Source: Sweltsa coloradensis (taxonomy: Eukaryota > Arthropoda > Insecta > Plecoptera > Chloroperlidae). Taken from it: DNA of 64,000 nt. The stretch spans positions 1 through 64,000 of the forward strand of contig JAMZAV010000440.1 of NCBI GenBank assembly GCA_024449915.1. Reading direction: 5' to 3'. How positions within the stretch are numbered: position 1 is the first letter of the stretch; each line of letters opens with the position of its first letter. The position numbers and the translations under genes are program-made. Below, piece by piece: positions 1 through 10,227 of the stretch. The notes beneath the pieces are model-generated. The model was given only the letters and a program-made list of their open reading frames with translations, ran no database searches and was not told the origin of the DNA.

Positions 1-288
1 GGATGACTCGGAGAGACTCATTACAGATGCAGAGGAGATCAAGGAAACTTGGAAAGAGTATTTCCATCAATTGCTGAATGCGGGAGCAGAAGCAGAAGAC
101 AGAGATGTAGAGTTGGAAGGGGTGAGGAAGAAGCAGATGAGAATGGACCGACCTGGCAAGAAGTGGAGATGGCATTAAAAAGGATGAAGAATGGGAAGAC
201 TGCAGGAGTTGACGAACTGGTGGTGGAAATGATCAAAGCTGTGGGTCCAGTTGTTATGCATTGGGTAAACAGAGTGATCAGAGTGGTA
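1..288 (+). pseudogene. RTE-type LINE reverse transcriptase, 5' fragment
   Basis: Translation with one frameshift gives an RTE-like linker ahead of the reverse transcriptase domain (motifs KETWKEYFHQLLN and, in a second frame, KNGKTAGVDELVVEMIKA and HWVNRVIRVV). In RTE elements this lies between the endonuclease and RT palm. The fragment starts at the window edge, so the endonuclease part is not visible. It stops at a TA at 287-288, where a palindromic element is inserted. Joining that TA to the one at 1227-1228 restores the reading frame into WEEKKVPRDW. It is a dead element copy, with frame breaks both here and downstream. Confidence 0.8.
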
Positions 289-1226
289 TAGGCTACTAGC
301 AACTACGTCACAAATCGAGGGGAATGAGGGGTATTCTCCGCTTTGAGCCCAACTGATGGACAAGCAACCATCGTTTCGCAAGTGGACGCGTGCTGAACGT
401 TGCACAACTTATCACGTTGTAACTTTTACCCTAATTCATTATTGTGAAAAAACTTAAGAGGAATAATATTTAGCAAATATATCATTCCTTCTAATAGCGA
501 TTATTTTGAATTTTTAGACAGACGTTAACGTGTTATATCGATGTACGTATTGAAATAACATTTAAGACTTTAACTTGTTTTTTATGAAATTAAATAAAAC
601 AACTTCAATTGACAAAAACCTAGTGATCGGATTTTGACAAGACCTCTTTCAAAAAATTCATCGGACTGTTTAGACAAGAAATAAATAAACTTTCTAGATA
701 GAAAGTGCACAGAACGAAAATTTATAGCATAGGGTAATATGCATGGTATGTGTTTTCATCTAAAATACGCGCTTTTGACGTGCGGATGAGCCGTGAAAAA
801 CTGCACGCTATGCTGTAAAATTTTGTTCAGTGCTTTTTCTATCGAGAAAGTTAGCTTATTTCTTGTCTTATAAGTTGGATGCATATTTAGAGAGAATTCT
901 TGTTGAAATCCGATCAGTAGTTTTTTATCAATTGAAGTTGAAGGACTTAAAAGTTGTTGATAATTTTGTCATTCATAATGCGTAAATTGTTATAACAAGC
1001 TAACGGTTCTGTTAAAAAATTCGAGATAATCGCCATTAGAAGAAATGATATGTTTGCTAAATAATATTTTTCTTATGTTTTTTCCAAATTATGAACAGGA
1101 TAAAAGTTAGAGCGTGATCTTTGTCGAGCCCTTCACCAGGCTTCAACTTGCGAAATGAGAATGCTTGTCCATCAGTTCGGTTCGCGGCCACTTGCCGGCG
1201 AGCTGTGACGTCACGTGAGGCTTCCC
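289..1226. mobile_element. Giant palindromic (foldback) element, 938 bp
   Basis: The left half (289 to about 750) and the reverse complement of the right half (about 770 to 1,226) align along nearly their whole length, so the insert is one hairpin with arms of about 450 bp and a short central spacer. Matching blocks include AACTGATGGACAAGCA, ATATTTAGCAAA and GACAAGAAATAA. The insertion interrupts the LINE reverse transcriptase, and TA is present at both edges (287-288 and 1227-1228), as expected for a Tc1/mariner-type TA target. I see no ORF for a transposase. It is a non-autonomous foldback/MITE. Its family is unknown to me. Confidence 0.82.
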
Positions 1227-1228
1227 TA

Positions 1229-2605
1229 TGGGAAGAAAAGAAGGTGCCGAGAGATTGGGAGAAAGGAGTGATTGTACCAATATACAAGAAAGGAGATAGA
1301 AAGAAGTGTGGCAACTACAGAGGCATTACTCTACTATGCCATATTTAAAATATATATGAAAGAATTATAGACAGAAGGATGAGAGTAGAGGTGGACCATA
1401 TGCTGAATGAAGAACAATATGGGTTTAGATGGGGAAGATTGACTAAAGACCCGATATTTGTACTTCGACAAGCCATGGAAAAAGGTTGGAAGCTGGGTAG
1501 AAAAATGAGTATGGTCTTCCTAGACATCGAAAAGGCGTATGATAGTGTGCCAAGGAATGTAGTGTGGGAAAGCTTGGAAAGAAAAGGAGTGGACAAAGGA
1601 CTGATAGACAGGATTAGAAATACATAGTATGTGAAAGCTGTGTAAAAACACAGTTTGGGCTGTCAGGGTGGTTCCAAATAACACAAGGGCTGAGGCAGGG
1701 AAATGTGCTGTCACCACTGATATTTATAATAGTGATGGATGACATCCACAACGAGGTAAAGATGGAGGAAACAGAGGAGGCAGAGGTTATGCTGTTTGCC
1801 GATGATTTTGTGGCATGGTCGGAGTATGAGGAGGTACTCCAGAGGTACACGGACCTCTGGAAGAGGCACAGTGAAGAGAAGCGTGATCAAAAGCAAGGTT
1901 GTTACTATGCCAGGAAAAGGAGACATAAGGTACTATCATGCAGAGATCAAGATGGGAGAAGAAACCCTGGAAGTGGTGGAGAGTTTTGGCTACCTAGGGA
2001 AGTGAAATAATTGCAAGCGGGAAGATAAAAAAGGAAATTACCAACAGAATACAAAAGGTCAGTAATTTCTACCAATGCATGAAAGGCCTGGTGTGGGATA
2101 GGGAAATACCCAAACAGTGCAAGATGATACTATACAAGACCTACTTCATACCGATCCTCACATATGCGGCAGAAACCTGGACTATGGGTGACAGAGAAGA
2201 AAGCCAAATACAGGCGGCGGAGATGAGATTCCTAGCACAGTGAACAAGACAAGAAGAGATAGAATTAGAATTACCATCATAGAGATGCTTGGGGTGGAGA
2301 AGTCAGGTGACAGAATGGGAAGGACACTGCTGAGATGGTTTGGGCATATGAAACGAATGACGGAAGAGACGATGCCCAGGAAAATATGAGAAAAGGATTG
2401 AAGGAAGAAGAAGATGGGGCTGACCAAGGAAGAGATGGAAGGAGACCATAGCAAGAGACCTATACTTAGGCTCTACTGGTGGAGAGAGCTGGGAGTATGT
2501 AGCAGAGACACAATTGTGGGAGGATAGAAAGAAGTGGAAGAATTTGGTTGCAAAACCCCAACCTGACTATCAGATGTAGGAAGCGGCAATGGATAATGAT
2601 GATGA
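1229..2605 (+). pseudogene. RTE-type LINE reverse transcriptase, main body and 3' end
   Basis: Pieces in several frames reconstruct an RTE-clade reverse transcriptase: VIVPIYKKGDRKKCGNYRGI (RT-1/2), YGFRWGR, MVFLDIEKAYDSVPR (RT-A with the catalytic Asp), LRQGNVLSPLIF, and MLFADDF, the YADD-type catalytic box. These are followed by ESFGYLG, ILTYAAETWTM and the RTE tail motif RWFGHMKRM. Stops and frameshifts occur at several points (about 1,346, 1,626, 2,010, 2,240), so it is inactive. The 3' end runs into a short ATG/ATGATG tract at about 2,595-2,605, the kind of microsatellite tail RTE elements carry. Confidence 0.85.
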
Positions 2606-2925
2606 TTATAGTAGCTCAAGCAACAATAGAGTAGGGCCTAGTAAGCATAGCCAGATGATCTGGGTTCAAATCCCGGACAGGCTGACATTCAAGTACACAA
2701 CACACACACAACAGACGTACACAACCACTTTCGAAAAATTATATAGTTTTCACACTTCATTATAGTAGCTCAAGCAACAAAAGAGTAGTTTGCATAGTCA
2801 AATGATCTGGGTTCGAGTCCCAGACAGGCTGACTTTCAAGTAGAAAACACACACAACATACAGACGTACACATCCACTTCCAAAAAACTAACAATTAATA
2901 AATTAAAGTTTAAACACACATTATA
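2606..2925 (+). mobile_element. tRNA-derived SINE, head-to-tail dimer
   Basis: Two direct copies of about 155-160 bp lie at 2,606-2,762 and 2,763-2,925. Each starts ATTATAGTAGCTCAAGCAACA and each carries a Pol III B-box-like segment (GGGTTCAAATCCC in copy 1, GGGTTCGAGTCCC in copy 2) followed by a CA-rich tail with CAGACGTACACA. The 5' tRNA-like half is eroded. They directly follow the RTE tail and may be SINEs that borrow an RTE-like 3' end; that link is inference. Confidence 0.6.
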
Positions 2926-2939
2926 GTAGCTAAAATCAG

Positions 2940-3307
2940 TAGGGATGCACATCACATTATCGAATTGATATTATCGATATCACCAACAAAGCCGGTTCCT
3001 GAGCATATAAGTGAACAATACTCTCGCAATCCGTTTGCTGCCTCGCTGTCTTCGATGTCATGTGTTTGGCTTCCGTTACTGACCGATAGCTAATTTCCAA
3101 ACATAAATCTCGAGTTTAACACCATCAGCGGACCAGCTTTGCTAGTGCACGGCACAACGTGAGATTATCTCCATTTTTGGTTTGTGCCACTGTTGACCAT
3201 GTTATTTGAAATTTCGACTATCGATAATGAATTTTCTTTATTGATTATCGAAATTATATCGATAATTGATTATTGATCGATAATATTGATTATCGTGTGC
3301 ATCCCTA
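2940..3307. mobile_element. hAT-type MITE, 368 bp
   Basis: The ends are TAGGGATGCACA and its inverse TGTGCATCCCTA, with further inverted AT-rich ATCGATA motifs inside. The element is flanked by 8-bp direct repeats AAAATCAG (2,932-2,939) and AAAATCCG (3,308-3,315), a 7/8 match as expected of an aged hAT target duplication. There is no ORF. Confidence 0.82.
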
Positions 3308-3439
3308 AAAATCCGTAATTTTATGTCCAAATATAGCCTAAGTTTTTCCTAGTGAAAGACCTAAGAAATCCACTTTTAAAGATTTAGCTTAATTTTTTTA
3401 GGCCAGTATAGGCCTATCAATTACAATGGATTAGTGATC

Positions 3440-3535
3440 AATGTAGCACAAACATTGATAGTTCGATTGGTCGAGTATCGCTACATTGAGGTGGAGGTTC
3501 TGGGTTCGATCCCCATTCGTAGCAAATTTTTACGA
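3440..3535 (+). mobile_element. tRNA-like SINE fragment
   Basis: An A-box-like stretch (GATTGGTCGAGTATCG) and a B-box (GGGTTCGATCCCC) lie about 35 bp apart, the spacing of a tRNA promoter. The acceptor stem does not close, so this is a tRNA-derived repeat rather than a functional tRNA. Confidence 0.5.
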
Positions 3536-3671
3536 CAACTATTGCCATCAATCGCTGATTATTAGATATAATTGAATGGAAATTTTGATAGTTGATTAGG
3601 AAATGTCATCTAACGGCAACACTACTTGATTCATGATTTAATTATAGTTGATGTTTGGGAAAACAATCCAG

Positions 3672-3790
3672 GCATAACAAAACTACTCGACTGGGGATTG
3701 AACCCAGGTCCTCTGCCTGCCTGGCGGACGTCTTAGCTACTAGACCACCAAGCAAGCAGGAGGCTTGGGTTCAATTCCCGACCGAGTTGG
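3672..3790 (-). mobile_element. tRNA-like SINE fragments, opposed orientation
   Basis: On the minus strand a tRNA-like body reads GGTGGTCTAGTAGCTAAG ... GGTTCAATCCCCAG (about 3,755 back to 3,685). A plus-strand B-box, GGGTTCAATTCCCGACCGAG, follows immediately at 3,767-3,786. Two tRNA-like units therefore meet in opposite orientation. No functional cloverleaf is complete. Confidence 0.45.
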
Positions 3791-3924
3791 ATTGTGTATT
3801 CTCAGATTGTGTTCCTTATAATAAAACTGTTGAAATCTTAATAGGGTAGCACAGGCCTAGGGCCTACTTAGCTGTCAATGTATTAATTGAATGTGTCAAG
3901 TAACGTAAATTAAAACTTGCCATT

Positions 3925-4090
3925 AAATTTCTCGATTTGGTTAGTTGGGAAATACTCCTGTAGTACGTGGAATTGTTAATATTTAATACAATATTCAAAA
4001 ATTAAAAAATCCATCTCGACCAGGGTTCGAATCCGGGTCTCCTTATTTCCAGGTAGGTGCCTTAGCCAACTAGACCACAGTGACAGTAAC
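3925..4090 (-). mobile_element. SINE-B (tRNA-headed), minus copy
   Basis: The reverse complement reads GTGGTCTAGTTGGCTAAGG, then the B-box GATTCGAACCCTGGTCGAGA, then a unique tail ending in CAACTAACCAAATCGAGAAA. The same arrangement occurs at 29,953-30,112, and tail pieces recur at 29,740 and 57,011. The unit is about 160 bp with a tRNA-Ser-like head. Confidence 0.7.
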
Positions 4091-4154
4091 GTTTTACTTA
4101 ACTTTACTTAGTTACATTATAGATCTGAAGGAAACCACAATTCAGAAGTTAAAA

Positions 4155-4262
4155 AAGTTATTGGTGGTCTAGTTAGCTAAGGTGTGTACATGGAATATGG
4201 GTGACCCGGCTTCGAACCCCGGTCGGGATATATTTGTATTTTTGAATTTTGTTAAATATTCC
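4155..4262 (+). mobile_element. SINE-B, plus copy with short tail
   Basis: The copy has GGTGGTCTAGTTAGCTAAGG, B-box CTTCGAACCCCGGTCGGGA and the start of the family tail. It lies opposite the preceding minus copy, so the two could form a cruciform. Confidence 0.6.
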
Positions 4263-4719
4263 CCATTAAATTTGCATTTCTATTGTAGCTTTAAACAGAG
4301 AACATTACAACAACATAGAATGTTGGTGAAAAATTAACTTTTAATAGTTTGACAGTAAAATTTGTAGTAAAAAGGCAAATGATAATAAAAGCTCGTGCAA
4401 TAGATGAAAAATTTCGTATTAACAGTTTACTTTAAAGACTTCACGAAACCCCTTGTGATTTTAACAGTTATCTAACAAAGTTCCAAAATGCTTTCAGTTG
4501 CCCATCAGGTGGGCTTTTTGGTATTCTTCCCATATTTTGTTGAGTGCATTGTTAGTTTTGTGTTCTTCGCAGATCCTTGCCCGCGCTTGAGTAAGGTGCT
4601 AGAATTCCATATTTTCAACTTGACCACAAACAATTCTATTCTGTACATCTTGATGCTGCTTCAACCACTGAATTTACATGTTGCTATTTGGAAACTAATT
4701 CTATTTGTGCTTGTTTCAG

Positions 4720-4835
4720 ATGATGGGAAACGTCTGCGCATCTACACTCTGCACTTTGAACATTTTGGCATTGCCACCTTCGAACTTCACTCTCTGAACT
4801 TCTACCCTGCGGCCTATCACGCCTCGGATCACTGA
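4720..4835 (+). CDS. Candidate terminal exon, unknown protein
   Basis: A strong polypyrimidine-AG acceptor (CTTGTTTCAG, ending 4,719) is followed by a 116-nt stretch that is more GC-balanced than its surroundings. It reads DDGKRLRIYTLHFEHFG... and ends HASDH-stop at 4,835. I do not recognise the protein and see no matching upstream exon. The reverse strand is also open across part of it. It may be the last exon of a gene starting elsewhere, or chance. Confidence 0.3.
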
Positions 4836-5235
4836 CCAAAACTACGAACAGCATACTTTCAAAACAAATTTGGTGAGATGATCACGCATTAACCCTGTCA
4901 CTTTGCAAATTCAAGGTCATAGAAAGTCTCTTTTTTCAGCCACTTGTAGTACTGCACTGTTGTTCATCATACTGTTGTAAATCGTAGGCCTACATTGTTT
5001 GTACAGCTGTGCAATACATAATATTGTCAAACCAATACCGTTGTTGTGATAATTCATTTGTACTGCTTTAGCATAACATTTTCTTGCTTCCATTGTTGCA
5101 GACATGTTGGCCTCTAAAATTTGGAAGGTTGGGCATGATCGTACCTACTTTGTGGAAATAGTCTACTTTTTCAAGGCTATCGACAGCCTTGCTCCATGGA
5201 CTATGTCATCTCCATGACACCTTTATGTTCAGCTA

Positions 5236-5312
5236 TTGGAAGTGTTGGTCATGATTGCTATGTTTGAGTAAACAGACATAGCAATAGAATCATGATGACC
5301 AACACTTTCAAT
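5236..5312. repeat. Hairpin, about 30-bp imperfect arms
   Basis: GTGTTGGTCATGATTGCTAT (from 5,242) is inverted with small gaps downstream, ending GATGACCAACAC at about 5,305, around a loop of roughly 12 nt. It is probably a small foldback repeat. Confidence 0.6.
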
Positions 5313-5319
5313 TCCCCTT

Positions 5320-6310
5320 CATGACCCAATTAGTGGACTTAGCTGATTTTTGAAGGCCCATCACCTTGGGTTAGCAGGCAGTTGGCCTAGTTTATGGACT
5401 TAGCTGTTATTTTCAAGGCTAACTATTAATTAGTATTGTAATAACAAATAATAATAAATAAAACAAATTGCATTGGAAAAATATTATTTAATTTATTAAC
5501 AATATTAAATAAATACACAAAGAAAACACAAATTATTAAAACAAGCAAAAAATGGTTAAAAAAAAACAAAAAATGGGCCAAAACAGCACTTTTTATACTA
5601 CCTATGTCTCTTTTGCACTTCAGAGCAACCATATGTAGCAAGGGAACTTATCACTTCAACAGAGTGTTCTCCCCAATGCAAAGATAGGGGCTGATGATGA
5701 AACTCAAAGATGTCCACTTTCCAAACATTTAGTTGTGATTGAACGTACGAAGGTTCAATCACAACTAAGATGTTCAGAAAATGGCAACCTCTCGTGAGAT
5801 TCCATCAGCCCTGTCGGTGCATTGCAAGTGTAGCAAATGTAGCGCAAATGCAGCAAGAGCAGCAAAAGAGTGAAATTAGCCAACACCACTATACAAGCCG
5901 ATTTAGCCATGAGAACAAATACACTAGGTCTCCTCCAAGAGGTAGTGGCTATCATTGCTTCTAGTTCTATTAAGTATTGAAAACCCTTAAGTACTTCTGT
6001 GCTTGTAAAATAAACGGTAAACTTCCTCAATTCTTTGGAAACTGTATTTATTTATTTCATGTCTATACCATTCAGATATACAAATTGATTTACAAATTAA
6101 GCTAAAATTGCATTTAAACATGCATGTGACAATTTGAAATGATTCCACTAGGCCTACTCAATACAACCTACTCAGTATGTAGTCCATTTGGAAGAGATTT
6201 CAATATTAAAATTCCGAAAATTTCTCCTAGTAGCATACTAGTAGCATAAATGCAATCATTAATTTGAATTAGGAACATAGACAGAACAGAATAAACAAAC
6301 TGTTTAGCTC
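5320..6310. other. No recognisable gene
   Basis: AT-rich sequence with a small hairpin (5,729-5,768) and a tract of A-rich simple sequence. Short open frames on both strands have no recognisable motifs. Confidence 0.5.
5729..5768. repeat. Perfect 16-bp hairpin
   Basis: Arms TTAGTTGTGATTGAAC and GTTCAATCACAACTAA are separated by an 8-nt loop. It could be a tiny foldback or a transcriptional hairpin. The arms are too short for a typical animal pre-miRNA. Confidence 0.65.
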
Positions 6311-6316
6311 ACTCAC

Positions 6317-6427
6317 ACAACGTTCAGCCCAGTCTTGTATAGCCATGACGACTGAACATAGCGAACTCTCCTGCTGTGAGTGTAGTGCGATGGACTGACC
6401 ACAAAGTTCTTGAGTTAGCAGAGTGTC
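6317..6427 (-). CDS. Candidate internal exon, unknown protein (37 codons)
   Basis: On the minus strand, acceptor TATTTCAG precedes a 111-nt open segment that begins DTLLTQELCGQS and ends AIQDWAERC, followed immediately by a consensus donor GTGAGTGAG. Both boundaries are phase 0 in this frame. The sequence is GC-balanced and amphipathic, as in a helical domain. No partner exon was recognised nearby. The protein family is not recognised. Confidence 0.45.
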
Positions 6428-6577
6428 CTGAAATAGTGGAAGGAAAACAATGTTATACTCAATTTTGTCAAAAGATCTAGAGTAGGGGCTAGGTACTGTA
6501 TTTATGGGAATATAGGTTGCAGTACATTTTAAGTGGGGTATAGATAGTCATCACTCATCATGTACAGTGTTAGTCAA

Positions 6578-7350
6578 TTAATTGGATGAGCGAAGCGAAG
6601 ACTTCAATTTCACTGACCCCCAAAAAATTTAGCTCGGGTGTTTTTTTTTTTGTTTTTTTTTTTTGTTTTTTTTTGTCTGTTTGTTAACTCTCTACCAGGC
6701 AAACGGCATATCCGATCTTGATGAAAATTTGACAGGACCTTCGAAATCTCTGAACTTAGAGGTGTATTGTTTTTGGGTACAATCGAAGAAATATTTCTCA
6801 TGAATATCGTACTTTTACGATTTTTTTCGATTTTTAGTGCGATATTTTCGAGACATTTGGGCCAATACTGACCAAACGGGTGCGGCTACAACGTTCATAT
6901 TATACATGGACATTAGGGTTATGGTAATAAAGTACCTTTTGAAAGAAAAAGTTGAAAAAGTTTGCCAGAATCCATAGAAATAAAGCTTTTATCATAAGTT
7001 TTTTGATTTTTTGTGCGATATTTTCGTGCCATTTGGGCCAATTCTGACCAAACGGGTGGGGCTACAACGTTCATATTATACATGGACATTAAGGTTATGG
7101 TGATGTAGTACCTTTTGAAAGAAAAAGTTGAAAAAGTTAAAAAAGTTAGCCAGAATCCATAGAAATACAGCTTTTAATATACGTTTTTTACGGTAAATAA
7201 TACCAATTGACAGGTAAATAGAAACTTGACAACAACCTACAATGCGTAGGCAGCAAAACAAAGCACTTGCAAAAGTAAAGATATCCCACGCAAACTAAAA
7301 ATTTTAAAAAGCTCATCCATCAACGCGGCGGGACTTTAGCGTTTTCCTAG
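6578..7350 (+). mobile_element. Helitron-like repeat H1 with internal tandem units
   Basis: It starts TTGGATGAGCGAAGCGAAGA and ends TTTAGCGTTTTCCTAGT, so it terminates in CTAG followed by T, the hallmark 3' end of Helitron-type elements inserting at A/T. A 178-bp unit (key words ACCAAACGGGTG and ACAACGTTCATATTATACAT) is repeated at about 6,845 and 7,025. Related copies lie at 23,083, 42,695, 51,650 and 52,344. There is no Rep/helicase ORF, so any such element is non-autonomous. The assignment rests on end structure only. Confidence 0.55.
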
Positions 7351-7679
7351 TATTTAACATAGACCAACTTTTAAAAAATTGAGTGGTGTAAAGCCATTAC
7401 TTGATGGCAGACTAATCAGTACCATCACGCAATATGGTAAGTACGCCTATGTAGACTAAAACAAGTGTTCAGTATATAGCCTCCTAGCCTAGGTCAACAT
7501 AAATAAGGTGGGTGAGAGTAGGCTTATTAGTAGAGATGGGACGATTCTTCAAATTGGCCGATCCAATTACCGATTACGATTATTAAAAAAACGATCCGAT
7601 TACCGATTATTCAACCGATTATTAAAATTATGTTTATGCATGGGCCACACCTAAAATAGGCCCTAGATAATTGAGTAGG

Positions 7680-8000
7680 GCTAAGCCTTTGCCCACCAGA
7701 TTATTTCTGCTAGGCCCTAGCCCTAGGGCCTTGTTAATATTTAGTTGTAATAGGTCCTAGGCCTAGGCTACATTTAGACCTTTTCAGATCGAGACAATGT
7801 TTTTAAACCCAACATGGTAGGCTCCTAGGTAGGTTTCAAGGTAGACCTAGGGCCTAGGCCTAGTTTTTCGTCAATTTTGTCCCCATCAAGCCCAAAGATG
7901 CTGCTTTGCCTCACATAAGCCTAGGCCTAGGCTAAGCAGAGTTGTATGATACTGATATACTATACTAGGCGGAAGCCTAGGACCAAACAGGATCTAGGCC
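7680..8000. repeat. TAGGCCTA-rich tract
   Basis: Repeated overlapping TAGGCCTA, CCTAGG and GGGCCTA words, part of a window-wide enrichment of this palindrome. Confidence 0.7.
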
Positions 8001-8148
8001 TATAGCATAATCTCACTGGGACATGACTTGAAGGCTCAGTATCATCGGGAAAAGCTTTATTTATCATGGACCTAGGATCTAAAACCTGAGCCCGGGGCAA
8101 GGGGCCTAGGTATAAATCCCATCGTGACCGGCAAGTTGTATCCTAGGG

Positions 8149-8307
8149 TACGTTCCGAATGATGCTAACTTGCAGCCTTGGGCGTGCCCAAAGCATTCCG
8201 TAAACACCGCCGCCATCACAACGCCCGAAATGCCCAATGTTAAACCTCGGGCATCTTGGGCATGTCTGGGTGTTGTGGGCGCGTTGGAGCATCATTCGGA
8301 ACGTACT
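8149..8307. mobile_element. Small foldback MITE, about 159 bp
   Basis: GTACGTTCCGAATGATGC at the left is inverted as GCATCATTCGGAACGTAC at the right (18 bp perfect). TCCTAG lies on both outer sides, probably a target duplication. The interior is rich in GGGC/GCCC. Confidence 0.72.
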
Positions 8308-8597
8308 CCTAGCCTAGCTAGGCCTTGACCCTTTCGCCTGGTATGGCCTAGGCTATGCCACACATCCATTTTGACACTTTTTATTGCTTCAAAACACAAT
8401 TACAGATTAAAACACTTATGTATTCAACAAAATAGCAAGGCATTGTATACACCGCGAGCGTAATTTGGCATCTAAGCGGCCATGACAGTGACGTTGAGTG
8501 ACCTAGTGATGATAAGTCGATCATGCTTTAGTTCGACTTTCGATATTATTGGTCGACTAGTCGAGCAGGAATTGACCTTGAACTGATGTGTGCTTGC

Positions 8598-9344
8598 TAG
8601 GGTTGCCAGATTAGTGAAACTCAAATACGGGACAGTACTTTGCGTAGTGATACTGGGGTCTGGGGCAAAGCCCCAGCCGCCGGAGGCGAAATTTTTTTGG
8701 GGTTGTGTTTTTTAGGGAAGGGCCTAAAACGCATTTGGGAGTAATTCAGTGAAAATTTTAAAGCAATATTGTGATTGAAATAGGGAGATAATCAGATAAG
8801 GAATGTACAGAAAAGTAAGTAGCTATATATTTCAGTTTCATTTTTAATAGTTTCATTTTTAATAATTAGCTATATAGAACCAAAATTATTATTACTTTAT
8901 TGATAGGCACATTTCATTGATGATCAGATCATTGATATTTATTGCTTGATTTTGCACTTTAAAGAAGTTTCGAATTGTTTCATGTTGTTTATCACTGCCT
9001 CACTCACTGAGTTCGAATGCGTTTGTCACACGCACGCCGCGCCCGAGGTTAAGAATATCACGTTACGGCTAGAGACACTCGCTACAATGACTCACCGCGA
9101 TAATGATGCACTCGAATAACACCCACCACCAGCAGGCAGCAGCGGCAGACTGATCAGGCACCAAGGCCGGCCGAGGGGAAGGGATTGGTAACTATACGCC
9201 CGCGCGTATTGTTAAAAAAGCGCACACGGACTGCTTTATTCTAAATACGTGATATACTGATCAATGGGTTAGAGCATACGGGACGCGGGAAACACCCATC
9301 AAATACGGGATTTCCCGGGTAATACGGGACACCTGGCAACCCTA
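8598..9344. mobile_element. hAT-type element family G, copy 1 (747 bp)
   Basis: TIRs TAGGGTTGCCAG and CTGGCAACCCTA are flanked by a perfect 8-bp duplication GTGCTTGC (8,590-8,597 and 9,345-9,352). It is nested inside the larger hAT-type element. A second copy with its own duplication lies at 16,049-16,731, so the family transposed repeatedly. Non-coding. Confidence 0.92.
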
Positions 9345-9640
9345 GTGCTTGCCGTCAACAACCAACAGCGCATTCACGTGCCCGCGATATTTAAAATCAC
9401 GCGTTTAAATAATCGGCAATATTTTACCTAATAATCGGTGAACCGATTATTTGCCGATTCACTCAATAATCGGCAAAACCGATGCATCGGGATCGTAATC
9501 GTCCCATCTCTACTTATTAGGTAAGTAGGCCCTATTGCTGATGACAAGTGGATGCCTTGGCAGTTGGCTCAGGTCTAAAATTTTACTTAATTGCTAAATA
9601 GGCTACTTATTTAAATTAATTCAATTTCTTAAGTAGGCTT

Positions 9641-10066
9641 AGCCAGCGGTTTAGCTGAGGACGCTTAGCCGGTTGCTACTCGAACACCGAAGTTAAGCAA
9701 CCTCAGGCATGGTCAGGAGTAGGGTGGGTGACCGCTTTGCTCTGAGACACACGTATACCACTGGTTAGAGCAGACGGAGGGTTCGAGAGCTAGTGTAACG
9801 GCTTCGTTCTTCTCGACATCTGCTCAGCAGTCCGGGTTAGTGGAGGAACCTACATGACTGTCAAAGTTACACCATCCTTCTGGATGGCACGTAAAGCCGT
9901 TGGCCCCCTTGGTACTTTTCAAAAGGAGTAGACAACATACCGGTATCGGGTTTTCCCTCCTCCCTTCTATTAACCCTTTATCCTCATCTACTACCACTCA
10001 TCAGTCATCATCTTGAATAGCCTTAGTGAAATTATGAGACGTTAAGCAATACAAATCAATCAATCC
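9641..10066 (+). mobile_element. 5S rRNA-derived SINE
   Basis: The 5' part resembles 5S rRNA: CGAACACCGAAGTTAAGCAA and GGTGGGTGACCGC match the 5S internal control region blocks (5S has GAAGCTAAGC and GGGAGACCGC). The middle is unrelated. The tail, ATGAGACGTTAAGCAATACA, is shared with a tRNA-headed SINE at about 35,170-35,338. TTAAGTAGGC flanks both ends (9,629-9,638 and 10,067-10,076) as a target duplication. Known 5S SINEs (SINE3 class) have this layout. Confidence 0.85.
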
Positions 10067-10227
10067 TTAAGTAGGCCTAATATTTGAAACCTATTTCTAT
10101 CCTACAGTTAAAGAGTTGAGCATCATCTCATGATGCCTAAATATCACCTTAATTGAGCACTGCAACCAGAAAAAACACCAAAAGAAAACCCACGAATACA
10201 AACAAACTACAAAGTAACCATTAAAAG

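Larger units (their letters stand above)
7531..9512. mobile_element. hAT-type element, 1,982 bp, with nested insertions
   Basis: TIRs TAGAGATGGGACGATT and AATCGTCCCATCTCTA lie at the exact edges of a perfect 8-bp target duplication CTTATTAG (7,523-7,530 and 9,513-9,520). Subterminal regions repeat CCGATTA/TAATCGG motifs. The interior holds a TAGGCCTA-rich tract, a small foldback (about 8,149-8,307) and another hAT-type element (8,598-9,344). No transposase is visible. Confidence 0.88.

Noticed and set aside
5729..5768. microRNA precursor
   Set aside because: The arms are only 16 bp, too short for a typical animal pre-miRNA.
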